A DNA stretch of 64,000 bases from Iris pallida (lineage: Eukaryota > Streptophyta > Magnoliopsida > Asparagales > Iridaceae). Where the stretch lies: positions 833,853 to 897,852 of the forward strand of contig JANAVB010006999.1 in the NCBI GenBank assembly GCA_029216955.1, in the 5' to 3' direction. Shown piece after piece: positions 46,860 to 61,803 of this stretch. A program made the position numbers and the translations under genes. Each line of letters starts with the position of its first letter. The first letter of the stretch is position 1. A model generated the notes under the pieces. It was not told the origin of the DNA. It ran no database searches and worked only from the letters and a program-made list of their open reading frames with translations.

Positions 46860-47170
46860 CAATTCTAAAGATTCTTTTCGGATTAACCAGTTGACCCGAT
46901 CTGGATCCGAAACTAACTGTTACTCGACCAGAAACAGGACCCAGACAGGTGACCCGACCTAAACCCACTAACCTAGACCCGACCTGACACAACCTGGATC
47001 TGAGCCCGACTGTTACCCTATACCCGGCCAAAAAACCGGACAAGGTCCACTGAGCCGACCCAACTAAATGTGCTGACCCGATCGGATCTGGACATCACTC
47101 GATCCGAACCCACACTTGACCAAACCCTAGACGGCCTAGGCTTGACTGATCCGAACCCGACGCAACAATA
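46860..47170. repeat. Degenerate GACCCGAC-rich repeat
   Basis: Words such as GACCCGATC, GACCCGACC and CCGACCCAAC recur through about 300 bp, similar in style to pronoun-like MITEs with internal GGGTCGGG repeats. Ends and target duplication could not be fixed. The minus-strand frame here reflects the repeat. Confidence 0.45.
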
Positions 47171-48622
47171 ATTCCATACCCATGAGAAATAAAATACCCA
47201 CCAATTTCGGAGGGAATAGGTTTCTACTTTCTACATTTGTGGGAAATTGTAATCCCATGAATTAATTGTTCTTTAGATAAAACAAAATTATAACATGAAA
47301 CAAACATGAGTATCACTTTCCCTCCCATAGTTTTCCCCGGAATTTAAATAAATTCACTTGTACCAAACACAACCGAAAAGCTACCTTCCTGGAATATTCT
47401 CCAGCTTCACAAAATTACATGTTCACATTAATACCAGGTTCGCATTATGGCAAACTCACCCCGTTCATCATCAGCATCCAAGCCTTCTCCCACAATAAAA
47501 GGGTAAGAATGGTCCATAAAGAATTGATATAGTTTTTTAATGACCGAGTCGACCTGACATCAAGTCTATCGGGTCATATTGGTTTTTTAAAGTACCAGAG
47601 AGAGAATTGTGCGAAATGTGAGGGAGATTGAGAGAACATCCCCGGTGGTGTCATCGAGGATGTCCTATCATCGTTCAAAGATAAATTAGCTATGCATGAT
47701 GATGTTCACTATCCAGTTATTTGTTTCACAGGCTTAAAGAAAAAACTCCAAGAAAAGACGATGAATGGCGGAGAAATGAGGACCTGAAAGATGGATGAGA
47801 TAGAACACAGATATCATCGTTCCTATTTCGCTCTCTATCATGCTTCCAGTCAAGGAGACATATTGCTGTTGATTTGTGCATCATCGCTCTAATGAAGGCT
47901 GTTTGTAATGTTCAATTTGTGTTTGAAAATTATTCTTGAATTGTGTTCTGATTTCGAGTATTATATGTTGCCTCCATTATCTTATCATGAGAGCTGCCTA
48001 TTGGTTGTGATGCCGAAATTCAAGAGTGAGCGGAGGTAGATGTTCTTTTGATGGTTGATAATAAAGGGTACAAAGTTACGCTCCATGATGTGATGTCGTC
48101 CTTTTCTTGATATGATTGCAAGTTGCTTATAACCCTTCAGAGTGATTTCATTAATACATAGCAGTGTGATATTGATTTATTCGGTGCCATACTTCTTTTC
48201 TCGACCATAAACCCAACCCATCCATGATTAACATTTTTATACTGCAAACCTTGTCTTATGAGTTATGCCCCATCAAATCCAAACCATAAACCCTAGATTT
48301 TGGTCAATGGTCACTTTTTCCAGATCTCAGTGTCAATATGCACATTACTGTTGAATAAACTCTTTATTCAATTAGAAAACCCTCAAACAGCCCCTCTATT
48401 AATATCTTTAATTTTCTCAAAGATTTAATACTAATTTCCATCTCTCTTATTCCTAAAAATGTTCAACATACTTTTTCCAATTAAACCCAATTGGGTTGCA
48501 ATGATGCCGTCAATTGCAATAAATGGTGAATATGCAGGGATTCATTCACGGGGACCATGGAATATAGCGTTGCAAACAGTATTCATAAGAAAAGGGTTTG
48601 TTTAAAAGTTAAATTATGGAAC
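47171..48622. other. Intergenic and probable 3' flank of the host gene
   Basis: No coding region was recognised. The part next to 48623 should contain the 3' UTR of the minus-strand gene. Confidence 0.4.
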
Positions 48623-52267
<3,645 letters not shown>

Positions 52268-53198
52268 CTGCAACCCCATCAAATCATCCAATAATTTAAT
52301 GGAATAATAATAATAAACCACCAAAAACAGCAATAAAATTTGCAAACATGCTCATGACTCGCATATTGAAGAAGAACTAAACCAAAGGGTCCAGCACATA
52401 TATACTAGCAGAATTTGTTCCGAAGCAGTCAGCCAAACAAACATCTAAGTTTCTAACTGCACTAGGAGGAAGTCATACATTCTAGAATGTTAGCTTTCAA
52501 TCAACTTTTGTTGTTTTATGTAATTTTTATGCAAGTTTAGCATATGGAATCTGTTCAAATGTCCTAGATTCCAACTCACCAGAACAAAAAAAATGCCCTG
52601 GTGAAGGTTCCTAGCTAAATGTACTATCCTCATTAACTAACAGACCATCTTATTGCAGTAATGAGTTAATTAGGCTAAAGTGGTTATATTATCACAGTAA
52701 TCCTAAAAAGATGGTCCTAGTATTGTAAAAGAGAATACTCTACACATTTGTGTGTGTGATGGGTCTGTGTGTGTGATGGGTCTGCGTGTGCGCGGCGCGC
52801 ACACACACATAAGTTAGGTGGGAGTCTACATATATGTTGGCATGTCCAATAACAGGGACTTGATGATCTAATGAAGTACATTTTTAGACAATTATTGGAT
52901 GTGCACAGTTTGAGTTTTAAGTTAACAATTACGAAATAATTAAGACATGTTGGCGTCCAAGATCTTTTACTACAGTTTATGAACACTAATTGACCATGAG
53001 ATATGTTCTGGGCGATGCACTGTTGAGTCGCCTTATATCTGAATTAGTAATAGCTAGGATCAAACATGGGAAAGGTCCACTTAGTTAGCGAAGTTGAATA
53101 TGTAGAGGTCATTATGACTAGTTAATGGTGGTTTTCGTCATACAAGATTTGATCTTGCAGTTGTATATAAAATATGTCACCGATATATAGGCAATTTG
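52268..53198 (-). other. Upstream intron of the host gene
   Basis: No exon was recognised. Near 52745-52810 a TGTGTGTGTGATGGGTCTG unit occurs twice and runs into a palindromic GTGTGCGCGGCGCGCACAC. Confidence 0.45.
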
Positions 53199-53367
53199 TG
53201 ACACAACACGGAAATGCCCGTCACCGAAAACCGACGACCCCAGATAATGAGTACAAAACCCCCAATTCTCAAACATGAGAATCAACAAGAATAATATTCG
53301 TCATAAATCATTGTCTCTTACATAGATATATTTATAGGAAAACCTAACTTAAGCACTAAGAAACTAA

Positions 53368-53730
53368 TCTATACTACTATATAATAAGAAAAGTTGAGCT
53401 TCACCGTGAAACTTTTCTTTCCAAATATACCCTTGCATATATTTATTAATTAAAATTATTCATTAAAGTTAATAAGGGCAACTAGGTAATTATGGGAGGT
53501 GTCATTTGGTCTTCCTAAATACTCTTGCATGATATATTAATATAATAATAAATTTAGAATAATTAAGATAGTTGTCTTTTAGTCTTCCTAAGTGCTCTTA
53601 ATAGATATTAGAATAACTATAACAATTTTCTAATAATAACATATAAAATACTAATAGAGAATAGAATAACTATAACAATTTTCTAATAATAATATATAAA
53701 ATACGTGCAACCATTGTGCATATATACTAG
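53368..53730. mobile_element. Non-autonomous Helitron, 363 bp
   Basis: It begins TCTATACTACTATATAATAAG and ends with ACGTGCAACCATTGTGCATA followed by CTAG, the usual Helitron 5' TC, 3' hairpin and CTRR end. It lies between A and T. The partner LTR (near 56090-56100) has the uninterrupted site CCAATCCTAATTAAACTAG, proving the borders. No Rep/helicase is present. Confidence 0.93.
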
Positions 53731-54045
53731 TCCTAATTAAACTAGAATAGCAGTCAAAGAAAAATACAAAATATTGTAAAATATTTGGTCAACATATCCA
53801 AAATTCTGCCCAAAAGTAGGTCAACCATTTGGAAAAAAATTGGTCAAAAACATATTCTTCTGGCCAGAAATAGGTCAGCCGGTTTTGGTCTATTTTGGGC
53901 TTCTTGGCACATGGTCTGTTTTGCTGATGACATCCGTGTTAAACCCTTCTTGTAGAGATCTCAACCCGAGTTCTTTATACCACCGTTTGGATAAAGTGTC
54001 ACGTCGTTAGTAACCACAAAGCTCATTGAGGCCTCCACTCACCAA

Positions 54046-55643
54046 CTAAACTTTTGCTTTCTCAATACTCTGACTAGCCCATTTTTCGTCGGTTGAAGCT
54101 TGGGGTATTGTCCAGTCGATAATACCTCCCTTAGAATCGTCACAGACTTTGATAAACTTTGCACCTACATTATTGGTACGAGAATTTTTGTAGCAACTTG
54201 CTCCATCTCGCACTAGTCTTTGCACTCGCTTATGAACCTCCTCATGAACTCCATAGACTTGGTTGGCTAAATTCTTCGTTGTCTTTCTCTTCTCCTTCCT
54301 GTCCAAAACTTTCTTTAATGCCCCTTCCACATAAGCCCCCCGCTATTTTTGGAAGAATCTTGTCCTCCTATGGACTCATGCGGTAATGTGGTACTGGAAA
54401 GCTCGGTAAATCCGCTCTAGGAACAACAACGATGTTGTGTCGATGTTGTGGTGGATATCAAACATGGTCGGTAGTCCTCTAGGAAACTTTTCAAAAACGT
54501 CGTGAACCTTATCGACGATTAGTGGTACCTCATCCGAAATCACTTCCCTCTCCGTTGACTCTTTGGTCTCCAAACTTCCCTTCGCTACCAAATCATGCTA
54601 CGCGACCCTAATTGAAGTATGCTTCCGCCTCCTTCATAGATACCACCAACGACATAAAAGCATTCCCCTACTCATGTTGTTCTTTTGCGCAGAATCATTG
54701 TGCCTGGGTGTTAGCACGATCTTCGTTGTCACACCACGAAGCACCTCTTCCTTTATAGATTCCTCCCTACGATCGCCACGTTGATAAGTGTAACCATTGT
54801 CGAACCGATCTCTGCTACCACGATATTCGTTCCTCCCGTAGTCGCCATATCGACTGCGTATGCCGCCTTTCACAGTTGTTTCTTTTCCTCAATCAATAAT
54901 CTTTGTTTTGCCGGCTTCAAAGTACTAATACAGATGTAAAACTTCCCTGCAACACAACGGATTAAATCTCATGAAATATAGAACAAGGAAAGGAGAGAAC
55001 TACTCGTCCGATGCATTAGAGTATGTATGTTTATGTATTCCTATCGAATCAATAGAAGCAATGATCCTCTACCTTATCCAAATAATTCCACTACCCCATC
55101 CAAAGAATTCAACTAATGCAATATGCTCTAATTCCCTAAACATTTGACTACATCTTAGTACTGAAATGATATTCGTTCCTTAAAAGAAAGAAAGATGATT
55201 ATAGATTGTGAAGCAAAAATAACGTAATGTAGATAAATGGAAGGATGATAGAAAGGTCGAACACTAATATTTATGGAACTTCGAGATGTATAGCCGCTTC
55301 AATCATGCCCGTTGTTTCTCGAATGGAAAAAGTACCATTCCCAATATCCTTCTCTACTATTTCCTAATTGACTCCCTCCCGCTCCCGACACAACTTTTTC
55401 CTCTAATGCCAATAGATTAATTTCAAGACCAAATCCATTGATTCCATTGGTCAAAAATTCGTTGATTGCCGTAGTCCCATCGGTCAAGCAACATGTTACC
55501 GTCACGATCGTCATCGCGATCCCTCTTAACGAGATAACCGTACTTCTCCTTGTCCGTGCTATACGAATCCACACAAGTCCTCCGTGGATGATTACCACGA
55601 TCCGATGTGTGACCATCTCTCGAGAGAAGCGAGCGTTACTCAC
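54046..55643 (-). pseudogene. Gypsy gag-pol scraps
   Basis: Minus-strand pieces in several frames: a gag-like piece (55643-55299), an Arg/Gly-rich tail (54873-54634), a reverse-transcriptase N-terminal piece with VFEKFPRGLPTMFDIHHNID (54591-54376) and an integrase C-terminal piece with VHEEVHKRVQ (54330-54046). The reverse-transcriptase core, RNase H and integrase core are missing, so the element suffered an internal deletion before or alongside point decay. Confidence 0.62.
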
Positions 55644-56251
55644 CAGTGACGTTGTTTATGGATTTGAACCGGCTTCCTCGGTAGTTCATGGAAACTTATT
55701 GCCTGCTTAACTCGTTGGACGAGTAGACACAATCTCCATATAGAGACTTCGATTAGACGAACCACACAAAGAGGTCTTCATCCCATGTACTTCGTTAGGA
55801 AGAATTTGGTCGTTATCGTCGTCGTTAGTTCCCATCATGTCTAGCGACAAACTTGAGGCTCTTATACCATGTCTCGCCACACACTTGAGGCTCTGATACC
55901 ATATGACATAGCACAGAAACATTGATTGTTGAAAACCAACTATCCAAGATAACGATAACTAAAATCCCAATTCACAAACACGAGAATCAACAAGAAATAT
56001 ACTCAAATTCAATAAAAACTCAGTAATTTCAACATAACTTATTGTCTCCTACATAGCTATATTTAAAGGAAAATCTAACTTTACTAAGAAACCAATCCTA
56101 ATTAAACTAGGAAAGCAATAAAAGAAAAATACAAAAGATTGGATCAAAAAGAATATTCAAAATTATTGCCAAAAATAGGTCAACCTATTCTGGTCAGTTT
56201 TGGGCTTCTTGGCACATGGCATGTTTTGTTGATGACATCCATGTCTATTTG

Positions 56252-57030
56252 GTAGGCTGAACATAAATATTTGTATAATTGAAACATAAAAACAAAGATT
56301 GGGACAAGCTGGTTCTTTGACGTTAGGGATCCATGAAATGTTAATGGTAGAAGTGCATATTTTGATAAACAAAAATTTATATAGTTAAACGATAGTTTAC
56401 TATGTGGTAAACTAGGTGCCATCAACTAACATTGAGGATGCTGACTAGGATTTTACAGGAGAAGCCAAGTTTGTGGATTTGATTCACAATGCTAAGTGAC
56501 CCAAGGTGCCCAAAGGAAGGAGGCATACATCATAGTATGTTGGAAGGTGCCTGCTTATAAAGGGAATAAAGTCATGTTCAATATCAGATGGGATAAGCTT
56601 AACTAAAGGTTGCTTAGTGGCTGACATGCAGCAGGGTTAGTCTACATCTCGGGCTGGAAGTTCTGAAGCGAGATATCTGACTAGAATAGTTGGTCGAGAA
56701 GGATTAACGTAACTGTCAAGTAAAACATTTTAATCAATTCCATGAAGACTACAGATCTTCAGTATGGATTGATTGAAGGAGTCTCTCTTTCACCACATTT
56801 CCTTCGAATAGGAGGATCTCAAGCTGAGGTTGACAATCAACATAGGGCCTCTATGATTATGGTTACCGTGTGATTAACAGTTGCAACCGCAACAATAGCT
56901 GCAACCTCAATATCATTATATTTGGACTCTAATTGAATAAGGGAGGGATTGATTAAAAGTGTAGTGCATGTGACAAAACTCAATCGAACGGGTGAGGAGG
57001 GATTAATTTACATTTTAACAAGATAAATTG
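56252..57030. other. Intergenic or intronic, nothing recognised
   Basis: No coding region or repeat family was seen. Short minus-strand frames near 56163-56425 cross the LTR border and look like chance. Confidence 0.35.
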
Positions 57031-57032
57031 TT

Positions 57033-57795
57033 GCTAACAGCCTACAAGTAAAGTTGTGGTCAACTAAACTTGCATATTATTGTTGCAAGAAAAGTAGACC
57101 GTCTCCAAGTAAAGTCACAATTACAATTGTTCAAACAACGGATAGACTTGTTGCCTACAAGTAAAGTTGCGGCACAGCTTATAGCAAACCAAATATGCTC
57201 TTCATTTCTATTGGGGTTAGCTTATAACAGAAGTGTTCTTCATTTAGAATGTATTTGGTCTTTGGTAAGTGGTTCTAGTGTAACAGATGCTCCAATAGTT
57301 GAGTATCTACAGTGTTGGTCTGTAGTAAGTAATCAAGTTACAAGATAATGTCATAAAGATTCCTTCCAAAATGTTGTAGAAAATGGCTACTTATATATTG
57401 AGACCGACATTTGCTATAGGCAAGCAATGATGCTGCCACATTATTGTCCAGCAGCAATTGATGCAAACACATTATCCAATTTATACAAATTCAAACAAAG
57501 CAACAACTTCTGTATGTGCAGCGATAAAGCTACAATAATCATCCTAACTGCAGCCACACAAACACTCTATTTGGAAATAAAACATCATTCACAACAAACA
57601 TACACCTGTTTGCAGCATCACTTACCACAAGAAATCTTGTACGTGTGCATGTTTGGTTAGCTATAAGTAAAGTTGCATCGGAAAATCACTATGTCAACGG
57701 TAGCTTTCCTTGCAGAGGGGTCCAATTTTCTTGCAAAAGTTTCGACAAAATAGTATTAGATTTCTACTTATAGACTGTTAGCAGCTTAATTATCG
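57033..57795. mobile_element. Probable small DNA transposon with GCTAACAG ends
   Basis: TTGCTAACAGCCTACAAGTAAAG near 57030 and, inverted, GCTGCTAACAGTCTATAAGTAGA near 57790 form imperfect terminal repeats. The phrase CTACAAGTAAAGTTG recurs inside. No transposase frame and no clear target duplication were found. Confidence 0.45.
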
Positions 57796-58015
57796 TATTA
57801 CACGTGAAACTAGTCCCTAACTCCTCCAATCTAAGCGTATGTCACGCGGACCACACTAATAATTAACTAGTCCCTCTCGCACGAAATTAGATCTTCCTAC
57901 CAAAACTAATGATGTTGGTGTTGCAACTACTACTACATTTAACCAGATGGTCGCAGCCCAAAAGCCACGGGTAACCAAAAAAGATGCTACAAATGTTGCA
58001 TGGTGTTTCTATTTA

Positions 58016-58427
58016 GGGGTGAGCGTTCGGTTTATTTGGTTTCAACCGGACTGAAATTAGTCATAAATGGGCAGGGCACAAAGTTGGAATTGTGGTTAAA
58101 TTATATTAAAATTTTATAATTTTTATACAAAACGTTTGTTGTATCTCAAAGTTGGACCCAGAGTTGAACTAGTTGTTAAATTACCAAAAATTGGCTTTAA
58201 AACACATACACAGAGAATTGTTGTTTTCAAAATATACCCATTTTTAATCATAAAATATGCATAACAATTGAGGGTACTTAATAATTGCATAAGTCTTATT
58301 CGGACCAAAGCCGAAACATAATAAGTAATTTAGTATTTTTAAAACCGAACCGATTTTTTTTTCAAACCTAACCCGAATCTCTTATCTGGTTCAATTCCGG
58401 TCCAAAACCGGATAATGGTCACCCCTA
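58016..58427. mobile_element. hAT-like MITE, 412 bp, with perfect 8-bp duplication
   Basis: The ends AGGGGTGAGCG and GGTCACCCCTA are inverted; TTCTATTT flanks both sides (58008-58015 and 58428-58435). The interior carries GGTTTCAACCGGAC and GGTTCAATTCCGGTCC words, related in style to 45250-45824. No transposase. Confidence 0.88.
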
Positions 58428-58435
58428 TTCTATTT

Positions 58436-59372
58436 ACGGACGAGAATATGAAGCTCGTATACAGCAACAATAACAAGCAGGGCCGGTCCTGAGTTCATGG
58501 AGGTCCGAGGCGAACTCCCAAAATGGGGGCCCTATACATAATGTGATAAAAACAAATCAAGTAACTAAAATAAAAATATAACAAAAATATTGTTGCCACC
58601 TCTAGTATCTAAACCTAACATGATAAACACTACACCACAATCTTTTGAGTTAATAGTGGCCCGTAGTACATCCTTACTTTATTTCATATTCTGGCAAATT
58701 GCGTTAACTACCCGTGTTTTACACTTATCACAGAAACTACCCATACTTTGAAACTAATTACACGGACCACCCCTATAGTTTATATTTTCTATAGAAGCTT
58801 ATAATACTGACCACCTCTATGTTTTATAAAATTTATAAGTGAGAGGGACGGTCAGTGTAATTATTTTCAGAATAGAGGTAGTCCCGGTAGTACTCATGAA
58901 ACATAGAGGGGGATTATTTATTCTTATTCTAAATATGTCCATATTGGTGCCCCTGTGACCATAAATAAGAGAGGGAGAGAGAGAGAGTAATTAGAATAGG
59001 GTGAGCAATTGTAGGGGTTGCGGTTATGAGGTGTTTTTAGAGTACCGGTTATGAGGGGTCCGATTTTGGGCAGTCCAATCCATGCTTGGTAATTCACGGT
59101 TCTCAAAATTTTTTTACATGAATAAAATTAAATAGGGAAGGGTATTAATAGTTATAATTATATATTTTTTGTGAGGATATAAATAGAATAAAATAATAAA
59201 ATCCCTCAAAACCTACCGATTTAGGGTGTTTATAAAGCCACCCAAAATTATATTACATCGGTTTTGGGGAGCTTTTTGAGCCGACAAAAACCAGTACCTC
59301 AAAAAATTAAGGTAAAATTCTAAAGGTACTCCACATTTTACTCCAGGGTAGCCCAGTCCTAGGACTGTTAAC
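58436..59372. other. Degenerate repeat-rich intergenic DNA
   Basis: CAGGGCCGGTCCTGAG near 58480 resembles the end of a widespread plant hAT-type repeat, with no partner end found. 58660-58950 holds loosely inverted ACTACCC/GGGTAGT-type words like a decayed foldback MITE. Around 59205-59310, ACCGATTTAGG and ATCGGTTTTGG form another inverted pair. No gene was seen. Confidence 0.4.
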
Positions 59373-60715
59373 TGTTATTGCCGGGGCACAATTTTTTGAT
59401 GGAAAACTGAGAATATGAAACAATTGTAAAGACAATGTTCCAACGCAACACTTCTAGGAAGGTTGCGCAAGTATAACGAAGATCTAAAAAGATATCGTTA
59501 TGATATTACGAGAATCTAAAAAGATTTCGTAATCTACAGCAACGTATGATATACGAGAATCTAAACAGATTTCGTAATCACAGCAGCGAAGAAGATGACA
59601 GGCGAAATGTGGAAGATGGCCTGCTGGGGTGAATGATCACCGTTGCTCAAAGCTTTATTCGCCCTACACGAACAGCTTCCAGGAACCAGCAAGTTCGTCG
59701 GAGAACTTGGAACACTCCTGCTCTTCTGACTCCTCGGATGGACACGAACTCCCGTGCAAGAGCAACGCTGGTGCGGCGCCTTTCCTCTCTCTCTCGAAGG
59801 CTGCAGATCAGAACTGTGTTAAAGAACACGTCTGAAATCTCTGTTTACTTGTGCTAAAGAACACTTCGTAAACTTTCTGGTGGCTTCTCTTTCTATTCTG
59901 TAATGAGTCTTGAGAGAGAGGATGCCTTATATAGGCCCTGCAGCAACTGGACGGTTGCCACAAAGTTAGGGACGTGGTAATAACCACCCCGAACATGTAG
60001 CAACCGTCCAGAACATGCAAACGCACGTTCTGCTGCCAACTGCGCACACCCAGCGCTCCTTGCACTTTGCGCGACCGAGCGCGCACTGAACTGCGCACAC
60101 TGCGCGCACTGCGCACACTGCGCAACCAGCGCAACCCAGCACAACCCTGTGCAACCCAGCACAACCCTGCGCAACCCAGCGCACCCAAGCGCAACCTGAG
60201 CGCAACCTGGACGCGCACCTGGACAGCGCAACTGGGCTTGCGCACCTGGACATGCACAACTGGTCATCGCAACTGGGCTTGCGCAACGTGGCTGCGCAAG
60301 TGGCTCGCGCAATGAGCGCAACTAAAGCGCACTATGCGCCTAGCGACGATGCTGACGTGCTAAGTGCAAAGTGCGCCAACAAAACGTCACATTACGCCTC
60401 ATGAGCCCATGAGCCCGAGTCCGAGTCCGAGTCCGAGTCCGAGTCCGAGTCCGAGTCCGAGTCCGAGTCGCTAAGCCCCTACGGGGCTTATAGCTCCCAT
60501 GGAAATGAATTTCCCAAGAGCAAAAAGCATGAATGCTTTTATTGTTCATTTAGCCATTTTCCCATTAGAAAAATAACCCCATATGGCACACCCATGTGCA
60601 CCTCCACACCACATGTGCATCTCTAAAATAGGAAACCTATTATATAGAGATACAACTCCTTTGGTCTAGCCGATGTGGGACTAAAGTTCACATAGAAAAT
60701 GACCAAACTCCAACA
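59373..60715 (-). repeat. Copia 3' LTR (minus-strand element)
   Basis: On the minus strand it starts TGTTGGAGTTTGG (60715), right after a purine-rich GAGATATGTGGGGGAT tract, and ends GCCCCGGCAATAACA (59373). The 5-bp flank TTAAC (59368-59372) would be one copy of the target duplication; the other is outside the window. The LTR contains a degenerate GCGCAACC repeat (about 60040-60330) and nine GAGTCC units (about 60415-60470). Open frames rich in Cys, Ala and Arg here translate these repeats. Confidence 0.88.
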
Positions 60716-61803
60716 ATCCCCCACATATCTCTATATATATGGGTATAAGTGTTCCCCACAGTAACTGTCCATCATGCATTAGGAGAGATGTCGCTTACGA
60801 CTTGAATCTTTCCGTGTGGGTCAAACAACAGACTATAATACAAGAATGGACTAAACCTTGAATTCTGCATCATAGCTGAAATTCTTTCCACTCGCATAAT
60901 GTAGTTACGTGTGCTTCTGGCTACACATTAAAGGCCCTGTGCCAGCCTGGTTTCAGTGTATCATTTTGGACGTCTACAAGTTTACCCTCAAGAGACGGCC
61001 TGATATCCCTTTGTCCATACACTATAGGTGAGTTCATTATAAAGAGACATGGCATGAAGCACTTTGTGCTTCCCTTGCGGTGCTACGCCGCTATGACATG
61101 GCTTAAAGCCGAGGCCTTACCCCGTACCGGGAACCTCATCGTAGTGTCATACTACTGTAGCATGAGGCAACCGCCTCTTTGTAGTGCCAAACTACCCAGC
61201 ATGAAGCCTTAGGCTTCCTTGCGGTGTTACGCCGCAACGACATGGCTTGCAAGACCGAGGCTTTATCCCTAACAGGGTACCTCATGGTGGTGTCGTGCCA
61301 CTGTAACATGAGGAACTCCTCCTCTTTGTAGTGCTGACTACACCCCTCTTTATTTTTATCATACAGCATTAGGCTAACTGCCTATTTGCGGTGCTACGCC
61401 GCTGTGACTTGGCCTGCAAAGCCGAGGCTTTATCCTATTACTGGACAGTACCCCACATATAGGAACCTCATTGTGGAGTCACCCCACCGTAACATAGAGT
61501 TCCACTCCTTGTAGTGCTGCTCTACCGTGCCTCCTGTAAGGCACACCAGGCATTCACTCTGCCTGAGAACTCATTAAGGCATTTAAGCCAACCTTCCCAC
61601 AGGAACCGTTTTTCGCAGAAAACAACAGTAGACAACAGTGGTTATAGGTCCGTAACCTCTCCATGCCCAATAGAACATGTACCCACCATTCCTGATACTC
61701 TTCCGATTAGTGGTCCTCCCTTGAACCAAAAGCTAGATGCCTAGTAGATAAATCTTTGAACTAATAGCATAAAATTTTATGATAGGAATACAATAATACA
61801 ATA
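60716..61803 (-). other. 3' non-coding region of the copia element with tandem repeats
   Basis: Between RNase H and the LTR, about three diverged units of roughly 150-180 bp occur at 61045-61530. Each contains TTGCGGTGCTACGCCGC or a close variant, GCCGAGGC..TTA, a CCTCAT.GTGGTGTC-like block and CTTTGTAGTGC. No reading frame. Unusually long and structured for a copia 3' region. Confidence 0.75.

Larger units (their letters stand above)
53199..56246 (-). mobile_element. Decayed gypsy-type retrotransposon
   Basis: LTRs of about 345-380 bp lie at 55904-56246 (5') and 53199 to about 53940 (3', including a Helitron). Both begin TGACA.A.CAC on the plus strand and share GGCTTCTTGGCACATGG near the other end. 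ATTTG flanks the element on both sides (53194-53198 and 56247-56251). GGCTCTGATACCA at 55889-55901 is an initiator-tRNA-Met primer site on the minus strand, close to the 5' LTR. Internal DNA of 1.96 kb keeps only scraps of gag and pol. If the host gene's 5' exons lie beyond it, it sits in an intron. Confidence 0.78.

Noticed and set aside
59808..60321. Cys/Ala/Arg-rich frames on the minus strand
   Set aside because: They translate the GCGCAACC minisatellite in the copia LTR.
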